From NCBI GenBank assembly GCA_002682825.1, contig NOKP01000016.1:1391660-1455659 (forward strand): a stretch of 64,000 nucleotides of DNA. Reading direction: 5' to 3'. Numbering within the stretch: position 1 is the stretch's first letter; the number at the start of each line of letters is the position of its first letter. Source of the DNA: Neonectria sp. B-13 (taxonomy: Eukaryota; Ascomycota; Sordariomycetes; Hypocreales; Nectriaceae). The position numbers and the translations under genes were made by a program. Of the stretch, positions 56,506-64,000 are shown one piece after another. The notes beneath the pieces are model-generated. The model was not told the origin of the DNA. It was given only the letters and a program-made list of their open reading frames with translations, and did no database searches.

Positions 56506-58203
56506 CTAACGATACTCGTCCTCCGTCTGAATATCGTAATTATCGGCCAAGATGCTCACATAGTCCAGCGCAGGAGGAAATTCGATGGACCAAGGTTGGA
56601 GAAAATGGAATGTCTGCACCCAGGTGTATTGAAGGACCCCTGTTCCCTTCTCGACCATGTCCTCCCAATCCCATGGGTGACCCGTGTTGAAGTTGGAGCG
56701 GAGAAGCGAAGTTTCGTTCCTCAAGTGCTCCATGGCTTCCGCAAATCCTTCCTCGACGAACCCCTCTTTGAGACGTGGCAAACGAACCAACAAGCCGCGT
56801 TGGATAGACGCCTTATACGCCTTGTGCCAGGCGATGTCTCGGTGGACGACTTGCTGAAACAGGTCGGTACAGAAGTCGATATCGGGGTCTCCTTCCAAGA
56901 CAAAGGTGAAGGACTCGGCGGGAATGCCTGCATCAGGCACGGCTAGGGCGTCAAGCAGCCATTGAGACAAATCGCTAGAAAAATACATACCCAACATCAA
57001 GTTGCGATGTTCAAGGTAGTTTGAGAGTTCGGGGTGGCTCGGTTCTTGTAAAAACCATGCCACCTTGTGTGGTAAATCTTGTCGAAGCCTTATTTTCTCA
57101 GAAATGCACCTTATGACGTTGACACGGCGCTCAACCCGGAGTCGCGGGTTCTCCCTGAAGAAGGGGGCCAAGCCTTGGGCATGAGATGACGGATCGCCCG
57201 CGGCCCAGAAGTCCTCATGTAACGTCACGTTTCGGATTTGGAGACGCTGGTCGACAGGAAGTTGCCCAAGAAATCGAATGGCGACAGCCGCCGCGGAAAA
57301 CCGAATCTTCTCCCGGCACCGAGTCCCTTTATGCAATGGGTCATAGGTGCTGGTTGAGTTGTATTTGTCCTCTGGCATGTAGGACCACGGGTCCACGACT
57401 TTCCAGGCCACATCGGCGTCGAGGCGGCTTGTCACATGGGCCAATTCTGAGCGCGAGGGTATGTCCCAGAGGTTGAAGCCAAGATCCAGAAATTCGTGGG
57501 CTGGATGCCTGTCTACCCAGTGCGGAAAAGTTTCGTAGACCAATTTGGCGAATTCAACGGGTTGCTTTTCCGCAAGGAGTCGTAAAAGATAGAACGTGGT
57601 CCCCTGAGTCGCCCGCACGCCATAACACGAATCTGACAGGGGACAACCGGCGTTCTGGTGCCTAATGCTCGGATAATAAGTGGTGCCACCGCCGCCAAAT
57701 CTAGAAATCCAACAGTTGGCGGCGGATACGTGGCCGCGAAAGATGATATTAGGTTCCCCGGGTTCGATTCTGTCCATGTTCCGGTTTTGTTGGTGGCTCG
57801 TTGACAACTCTTGCAATCTCAACATGAATGCAGGAAACTTTAGGGCAAGTTGAGAGTGCATTTCGGGAGTTATGAAGGGCTCGAGACGTATCGCCATGTC
57901 TACCGCTAGCAAGGCGTATAATATCGTGACGTAGTTAAAGCAGCCAGCTAAGGGCATCCAGTCTCGGCGATACACAGTAGAGAAGTGGACGGTATTGAGA
58001 GATAGCGGCATGCCCTTTGTATGTTTGGCAATCGAGCGGCAGGTGGACATGAGGGCGAGGTCGATAGGGTTGCCGTTGGCGGTAGTGAGCTTCTCAGAGT
58101 CGCCATTGAAAACGTATCCGCCATTGGCCGTGAAGTAGTGGCGGAAGATTTGCACCTGCAGCTCGAAGGGGAGGGTATTGAGGGTTGTCCGAGGAGAAGA
58201 CAT
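56506..58203 (-). CDS. F-box-like fungal protein, 565 aa
   Basis: A single-exon gene. The N-terminus reads LNTLPFELQVQIFRHYF, matching the LPxEL/I..F core of an F-box-like domain, which would link substrates to an SCF ubiquitin ligase through Skp1. The rest is a long alpha-rich region without standard leucine-rich, WD40 or Kelch repeats; it resembles the large expanded families of fungal F-box-like proteins with unique C-terminal substrate regions. Charged clusters such as RLPRLKEGFVEEGFAEAMEHL and Cys/His in the middle (QNAGCPLSDSCYG) show no zinc-binding pattern I can name. No signal peptide or membrane segment is present. The promoter side holds a TGAG microsatellite. The product is confidently coding; only its role is uncertain. 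Confidence 0.8.
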   Translation of the reverse strand: MSSPRTTLNTLPFELQVQIFRHYFTANGGYVFNGDSEKLTTANGNPIDLALMSTCRSIAKHTKGMPLSLNTVHFSTVYRRDWMPLAGCFNYVTILYALLAVDMAIRLEPFITPEMHSQLALKFPAFMLRLQELSTSHQQNRNMDRIEPGEPNIIFRGHVSAANCWISRFGGGGTTYYPSIRHQNAGCPLSDSCYGVRATQGTTFYLLRLLAEKQPVEFAKLVYETFPHWVDRHPAHEFLDLGFNLWDIPSRSELAHVTSRLDADVAWKVVDPWSYMPEDKYNSTSTYDPLHKGTRCREKIRFSAAAVAIRFLGQLPVDQRLQIRNVTLHEDFWAAGDPSSHAQGLAPFFRENPRLRVERRVNVIRCISEKIRLRQDLPHKVAWFLQEPSHPELSNYLEHRNLMLGMYFSSDLSQWLLDALAVPDAGIPAESFTFVLEGDPDIDFCTDLFQQVVHRDIAWHKAYKASIQRGLLVRLPRLKEGFVEEGFAEAMEHLRNETSLLRSNFNTGHPWDWEDMVEKGTGVLQYTWVQTFHFLQPWSIEFPPALDYVSILADNYDIQTEDEYR

Positions 58204-58897
58204 GGCGTTGGAGGGAGAGGGAGTGTCCCTAGCTGATATCCCGTTAGTGGAGGGATAATGCTTTGGTGGAGGAAGTGGAAGGGAGTCGAAATGAGTGATT
58301 GAGGAAGAGATCTTTCGACCGATTGATTGATTGATTGAATAGTTGAGCAGCGAGTGAGTGGGTGAGTGAGTGAGTGAGTGAGTGAGTGAGTGATTGATAC
58401 TGGCCTCAATTGTCTCGTGTTGGTGATTTGTGGAATCCTGTGGCGTCGGCAGATGAGGATGGATGGATGACGTTCCGGGCTCTGGAGCGGGGGGACAGGG
58501 GGGTTTTTATAGGCACTCGCTACCAAAATGGAGGGGCAGGGGATGAGTCAGTCACACGCTGCACCCGGAAAAACCTGGACACAGGCAGGCTTCAAAGTTT
58601 AACCCTATCTACACAGAAGAATCTTTTCCCTGCAGATTAACACAGCGTAGCATAACAGCTCATGGGAGAACACAAAAGGGGTTGTGGAGTATCACAATTT
58701 ATTTAGATATAATAGTCCTTAGTAGCACACACCTAGAGAAGGGGCTAAAGGTTAAACAGTATAAAAGAAAACAGAAAAAACAACAGTATAATAGGCTTAA
58801 TACCCAAGCCTAAGGCAACAATGACTCAAGGAGATAAAAGTTTCTGCTGTAAAGTTAAGGTGTAAGTTTTGCTGCCCCAATCAGCTAGAAAAGCTAG
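58204..58897. other. Upstream of the F-box-like gene to the assembly gap
   Basis: Contains a (GATT)n/(TGAG)n microsatellite in 58320-58396 and an AT-rich stretch from about 58660 to the gap, ending in a short inverted pair, agctagaaaagctag. No gene is seen. Confidence 0.45.
58347..58396. repeat. (TGAG)n microsatellite
   Basis: About 11 tetranucleotide units (gagtgagtgggtgagtgagt...) with one interruption, upstream of the F-box-like gene. A short (GATT)n stretch precedes it at 58320-58337. Confidence 0.8.
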
Positions 58898-59796
58898 NNN
58901 NNNNNNNNNNNNNNNNNNNNNNNNNNNNNNNNNNNNNNNNNNNNNNNNNNNNNNNNNNNNNNNNNNNNNNNNNNNNNNNNNNNNNNNNNNNNNNNNNNNN
59001 NNNNNNNNNNNNNNNNNNNNNNNNNNNNNNNNNNNNNNNNNNNNNNNNNNNNNNNNNNNNNNNNNNNNNNNNNNNNNNNNNNNNNNNNNNNNNNNNNNNN
59101 NNNNNNNNNNNNNNNNNNNNNNNNNNNNNNNNNNNNNNNNNNNNNNNNNNNNNNNNNNNNNNNNNNNNNNNNNNNNNNNNNNNNNNNNNNNNNNNNNNNN
59201 NNNNNNNNNNNNNNNNNNNNNNNNNNNNNNNNNNNNNNNNNNNNNNNNNNNNNNNNNNNNNNNNNNNNNNNNNNNNNNNNNNNNNNNNNNNNNNNNNNNN
59301 NNNNNNNNNNNNNNNNNNNNNNNNNNNNNNNNNNNNNNNNNNNNNNNNNNNNNNNNNNNNNNNNNNNNNNNNNNNNNNNNNNNNNNNNNNNNNNNNNNNN
59401 NNNNNNNNNNNNNNNNNNNNNNNNNNNNNNNNNNNNNNNNNNNNNNNNNNNNNNNNNNNNNNNNNNNNNNNNNNNNNNNNNNNNNNNNNNNNNNNNNNNN
59501 NNNNNNNNNNNNNNNNNNNNNNNNNNNNNNNNNNNNNNNNNNNNNNNNNNNNNNNNNNNNNNNNNNNNNNNNNNNNNNNNNNNNNNNNNNNNNNNNNNNN
59601 NNNNNNNNNNNNNNNNNNNNNNNNNNNNNNNNNNNNNNNNNNNNNNNNNNNNNNNNNNNNNNNNNNNNNNNNNNNNNNNNNNNNNNNNNNNNNNNNNNNN
59701 NNNNNNNNNNNNNNNNNNNNNNNNNNNNNNNNNNNNNNNNNNNNNNNNNNNNNNNNNNNNNNNNNNNNNNNNNNNNNNNNNNNNNNNNNNNNNNNN
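58898..59796. other. Assembly gap (899 N)
   Basis: All bases are N; the true length is unknown. Open frames that cross it are artefacts. Confidence 0.98.
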
Positions 59797-59800
59797 ATGC

Positions 59801-60013
59801 CCTAAGGCTAAGGAATTGGTCCAGTTGGCGGTCTTTGGTTGTTGCATCCTGCTGCAAGATGGAATCCGGCCTGATAGAGCAACAGCCCAGTGGATTGCAA
59901 TAGAACAGGTCTTTCTAGAGGGGCTAGCTTCGAAGCTAGAAAGGAACGGCAATACCACCGATGTAGAGAAGAGGTTCATCGATAGTCTGAAGCACCTGAA
60001 TCGCAAGTTTTAG
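59801..60013 (+). CDS. C-terminal fragment of an unrecognised protein
   Basis: Directly right of the gap, a plus-strand frame is open for 70 codons to a TAG at 60011. It is protein-like (ELVQLAVFGCCILLQDGI, then WIAIEQVFLEGLASKLERN, ending DSLKHLNRKF), a mostly helical C-terminus. Its 5' part is lost in the gap. I cannot name the family. It may belong to a mobile element, given the LINE next to it, but that is inference. Confidence 0.35.
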   Translation, partial: PKAKELVQLAVFGCCILLQDGIRPDRATAQWIAIEQVFLEGLASKLERNGNTTDVEKRFIDSLKHLNRKF

Positions 60014-60760
60014 AATAAGATACTTTAAGATTAACGAGAGCCTTACGATGACTGTGTCTCATGGGTCATGCAGCTGATGAGCGACGCTGTGACAACCAAC
60101 CTGCAACCGAAGGAGTGACTGGGGAAATTAGTGAGATGAAACCCTCATAATTTTGACTTGAACACGTACTGACCGCATTGGAAAGCGAGAGAATCCTACT
60201 GCTAGCCTTGGTTAGCATACAAAAGCTGGTTTGCCCTTGGCTTATACAGACTGGTCATCTCTAACATCGGCCACGAAGCTGCTAGGATGTGCTCAGTTAG
60301 TTAGTAACTTGGGCAGAGCAGGGACTTACGAACCGTGGAGGGATTTGGCGGAGGGAGTTCTACTGATGCCGTCACTCGTTAGCAAAGGGAAGATATAAAC
60401 CGACTCCTTGAGTTAGCTGGGAGTCCTGTAACATACGGAAGCCTGATGGTCGTTCCTAGCGTCAGCGGACTGACGGTGGCTGTCACTAAGCAACTCAGCC
60501 GTGGCAAGGAAATTGAGGGGACGAGGTTAGGTCAGATACTTACTGGAGGGGGCAAAAGTCAATAATTAGGTTCAAAATCCAAAGATCTATCCCCCCGTTA
60601 AGCTCAAGCAAAGGAAACACGTGACTGCTTCTAGTGGTCAGCGCATGGCAATTATATCAAGGTCAAGACTTACTTCAGCGCAATTGCGGATAGGCAGAAA
60701 CAGTAGTCCAAACAGTAGTTTCAACAGTGAATTTTCTCAATGGTTGCATCCTTCAGAGGA
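60014..60760. other. Spacer between ORF fragment and LINE
   Basis: This holds the probable 3' region of the LINE (its coding strand is minus) including three near-repeats of cagtagt around 60700-60730. The border of the element is not obvious. Confidence 0.4.
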
Positions 60761-60842
60761 CTATATCCCTCGATGAGGGATTGTGTCCTTCAATGAAGGG
60801 TTGTGCCCCTTGATAGGGGACTGCGGTGCCTTTCTTAAAGGA
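60746..60842. repeat. Array of five ~20-bp hairpin units
   Basis: Near 60746, 60766, 60786, 60806 and 60826, short inverted repeats occur at 20-bp spacing: tcct/agga, tccctc/gaggga, tccttc/gaaggg, cccct/agggg and ccttt/aaagg, each with a 3-4 nt loop. Three of the units share the spacer ttgtg. The array overlaps the C-terminal codons and stop of the LINE ORF. Confidence 0.7.
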
Positions 60843-63800
60843 GCCACAGTCTGTCGTCTATCAGGTGTTTTATCCTCCGAGGTTGTGAACCGAGAATACT
60901 GGCGCGGCCATACGAACTGGTCGAGGTTGAAAAAGGCAATGGCCCAGTCAGCGGCCACGGCGCCACTTTCCGTCATTAACCTCTTGAAGTCGGTATGTTT
61001 GAGATTCGCTGCCAAGCGTGTTCTCGCGGCACTGAGATCCTTGCAGTGGACAAACATGTGGAAGACGGTTTGCTTGGTGTGTCCGCAGGAACAAGCCGCG
61101 GATGGTATAAGCTTGACTTTAGAAAGATAGTGATTCAGGCCAATGAACTCGGTACGGCATTGAAGCAGCATGGTGCTTTGAGCACGGGTCAGGCCCTTGT
61201 AGTACCGAAGGCTCTCTGGGCCCCAGTGCTCATCCAAGGCAGCAGGACGCTGGCGCTGTTTGTGCCTCGCGGCTCGATCTCGGCGGTAGGTGTCCCAAAT
61301 ATCGGCGGATACTTCGTTGGCGTCTTGCTTCGCGCACATGACGATGGCTCTCTTCCGCGTCTCTGGGTCGAGCCACTTGGTTGCCAACGTCTTTGCCCCG
61401 CTCTTTGGGTTCTTGTTCAAGTTGTTCTGGAGCAGCTGCCTGGATCGCAGACACAACTCTCGTGCCTCCTTGTTAAGTAGCTCGTACGGTGAAGTCATGG
61501 GAGCGAGTTTCTTACCCGCCACGCTGGTTGGGTCAACGTACGGAGACGTTGCCCTCACCTCGAGCGACTTGGCCCGCTGGGACAGTGCGAGCCGGGAAAG
61601 GAAGACGCGGATGCTCTCAATGTTGAGTTCTTTCTCGAGCACTCGGGTAGCGCAATTGCCAAGTGCGCCAGATATCTTCTTGAGGCAATCGTATTGCAGA
61701 CGGTCTAGCTTGCGTAGGTTGCTGCAGCTGAGCTGCCAATTCAGCTTCTGGTAGCGGCTGTGTACAAACCATGCACCACAGGCATAGGAGATGATAGGTC
61801 GGATCTTGGCCAAGTATATTCGTCTCGTGGTCTCCAATCTCAGGCCCCAGATGGATCCAGATATGCGCTGGAGGTGTCTCATCTGCCTCAGCACCTTGCC
61901 TTTGATAAGCGACAGGTGGGCGTCCCACTTCAACTGATGGTCCACTTCGACTCCGAGGATCTTGAGGCTGGTTTTCAAGCAATTTTTGGAGCCCTGGAGC
62001 CCAGGGATATCGGGCAGCAGCTTGCAGTCGTCCTCTTTGCAGCGGGGGGGCTTGAAATGCATGACGTTGTACTTGTGTGGCGAAAAAGTGACACCAGCTG
62101 GCCCGGCCCACTTCAAAATGCTGTCGTGGCACGCCTTCAGCCCGTTGCAGTTGTCTCGATACTCGAAGGAGACGGCCACCAGATAAATGTCATCGACGTA
62201 GGCGTATGCGTCAATGGTGACGAGTCCGCGCAGCTGGATGGTGTTCTCGAGAATGGGTGCGGCGAAGAAGAGAAAGAGAATAGGCGAAAGAGGCGAACCC
62301 TGGGGGATCCCGATGTTGACAAAGAAGGGCTCGGTGGTGCTGCCGGGCATCTTCAAGACGGTGCTGCGGCTGGAAAGGAATGAGTGGATGAGGAGGATGA
62401 TCCACCAGGGCAGGTTCTTCTGTATCAGGATTTCGAGAAGCTTGAGCCGATCGATGTTGTCATAGGCGCCTGCCATGTCGAGACCCATTATGGTTGCCCT
62501 CTTGTGCACCAGGGTCACCTTCCTATGAAACTTCCTCATACTTTTCCTCGACCAGGCTTTGTAAACAGTCCCGATTATGCCCTGGACGGCGTGGGAGGTG
62601 GACTTTCCGGGGGCACCATACTGCGAACGAGGGAGGAGCTTGTGAGCTAGGGCCAGCTTCTTGAGGCGTTCGGCCACGATCTTCTCGAACAGCTTGCCAA
62701 GGGTCAACAGTAAGGCAATGGGGCGCCAGCTCTTGGGATCGCTGTAGGTATTCTTGCCTTGCTTGGGGAGGATGACGGTGATGGCGTGTTTAAAGGCGGC
62801 GGGATGGTGAGAGAGGGTCAGGCAAGCCTGGAAGAGGCGGGTGAGATAGGGTACGAGCTGAACGCGAGCCATCTTGATGGCTTCGTTGGCCATTTCGTCG
62901 TCGCCTGCAGCCTTCCCGGTTGGAAGCGCTTGGATGGCTCGACTCAACTCGTCTTCGGTTACAGTCTGGTCGGCGCAGAGCTCCTGATATCCCGATCCCT
63001 CGGCTGGATTGGTTGGGAGGGGGAGCAATGGTGCTACATCGCCGTCGCTGGTTTTAGGCCACATGCTGTTCCTCAGACAGGTGCCCTTCTCTTCCTCGGA
63101 TGTGTAGTAGTTGATGCCATCGTGGGAGAGAGGCGGCACGCGACCTTTATCCCTGGGCTGACACATCCTCTCACTGCATCTGGATATTTTGAAGACTCCA
63201 TTGGGCGTCTCGGACGTTGCCGATACATGCTGGCGGTAACTGTTGCAACGCTCCTTTGCGTCATCCCCTTGGCCTTGTGCTCCAAGAACTTCGGAAAGCT
63301 GCTGCTCCTGTTGCTTCTTTCGGTGCCGAGCTGTTTGGCTCCGCGTGAGTGGCTTGGCCGTCCTGCTGGCCTCGTCCTGCAGTTGGGTTTCCACTTGTAC
63401 CACGGCAGCCTTGGAGGACGGTGCTGATCTTGGTGCGTAAACAGGACGCGTGGGCACATGGCTTCGAACGGCAAGCATGGTGGCATCAAGAATGGCGGCG
63501 GCAAATGCATCGACTTGCTCATGCGTCACCAGTTCACCACACACGATCCGTGCCAGGGCGGCGGCGACGGTGCGCTCGTAGGTCTTCCTGGGTGTCCTGC
63601 GCCAGCAGTAACGGGTCTTCTCGTCTCTGAAGAGCTTCATGTCCAGCAGCGTTTCGATGGGGCGATGATCCGATTCCGGCAACGAGGCAATACCTATGAT
63701 GTTGCAGCCCAACACGCTCGAGACGATGGCCCGGCTGACGAAGGTAAGATCGATGCACGACCTGGTGCTGTCCAGTTTAGTACCGCGTGTGTATGTCACG

Positions 63801-64000
63801 GTGCCGGGCTTCGTGAGGCATTTCATCTCAGACTCGATCATCCCTTCATGAAGCGCATCGGCGTCTTTACAAGTTTGGGTAGGCTTGAACAGGGGACCAC
63901 CCCATTCCTTATGGTGCAGGTTGAAGTCGCCGACGACGATAGGGCGCTGGCCAGTAGTCACTTCGTGGATGAAGTCCTTAATGTTGGCGTGCCTTTGTTG
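60761..64000 (-). mobile_element. Tad-like non-LTR retrotransposon (LINE), 5' end off window
   Basis: A minus-strand frame is open from the right edge (64000) to a stop at 60761, at least 1079 codons, and encodes the second LINE polyprotein. In order: the C-terminal part of an endonuclease-exonuclease-phosphatase domain (VVGDFNLHHKEWGG, IDLTFVSR, ESDHRPIE); a linker; a complete reverse transcriptase (PISWRPIALLLT-like region at DPKSWRPIALLLTLGK, GLDMAGAYDNID, IPQGSPLSPILFLF, the catalytic box YVDDIYLV, and LGVEVD); and a C-terminal Cys/His motif (ACSCGHTKQTVFHMFVHC). The catalytic Asp pair is intact and no stops interrupt the frame. ORF1 and 5' end lie beyond the window. The stop lies inside the hairpin array. 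It may be a young, possibly mobile copy. Confidence 0.92.

Noticed and set aside
58826..60006. Three open frames of 340-370 codons across 58.8-60.0 kb
   Set aside because: They run through 899 N, so their length is an artefact.
60783..63630. Many plus-strand frames of 60-222 codons at the right end
   Set aside because: They are antisense shadows of the GC-rich LINE ORF.
1..64000. CRISPR array or prokaryotic operons
   Set aside because: No regularly spaced direct repeats with unique spacers, and the genes have spliceosomal introns.

Overview
The window is nuclear DNA of a filamentous ascomycete, probably a plant-associated Sordariomycete-type mould. The evidence is short introns of about 46-107 bp with GT-AG ends in most genes, fungal-only families (LaeA-like methyltransferase, fungal rhodopsin-like 7TM proteins, TRI12-type MFS pump, NACHT/STAND protein), pectin-degrading secreted enzymes, an intron-bearing tRNA and a Tad-like LINE. 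A run of 899 N marks a draft assembly. I rebuilt exon-intron structures by hand; for the multi-exon genes the exon lengths sum to whole codons in one frame, which is the main support for the models. No function was tested by database search.

Layout. 0.5-10.2 kb: a LaeA-like methyltransferase with 11 tiny exons, a rhodopsin-like membrane protein, a secreted berberine-bridge-type FAD oxidase and a flavin monooxygenase. 10.7-13.7 kb: an SRPK-like kinase and a GH43 arabinanase. 13.7-21.5 kb: gene-poor, with two small proteins of unknown family and one Kex2-processed secreted Cys-containing protein. 22-27 kb: a PL9 pectate lyase and a DUR3-type urea transporter. 28.1-32.5 kb: a macro-domain protein and a NACHT NLR on the same strand. 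34.3-40.1 kb: a P450, a conserved protein of unknown function and a TRI12-like MFS pump. 42-46.5 kb: ERG3 sterol C-5 desaturase, a tRNA-Asn and a GH28 rhamnogalacturonase. 47.7-48.8 kb: a frameshifted zinc-type alcohol dehydrogenase pseudogene. 49.9-58.2 kb: two more multi-pass membrane proteins, a GMC oxidoreductase and an F-box-like protein. 58.9-64 kb: the assembly gap, a truncated ORF, and an intact-looking LINE running off the right edge.

How the genes fit together. GH43 (arabinan side chains), PL9 (pectate backbone) and GH28 (rhamnogalacturonan) all attack pectin; all are secreted and each has a TATA-like box upstream. The redox, methyltransferase and efflux genes resemble accessory members of secondary-metabolite pathways, but no polyketide synthase, NRPS or terpene cyclase is present, so no cluster is claimed. 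The most interesting items are the NLR/macro-domain pair, a five-unit array of 20-bp hairpins at the 3' end of the LINE ORF, two GC-AG introns, the candidate secreted effector, and two orphan small proteins lying tail to tail.
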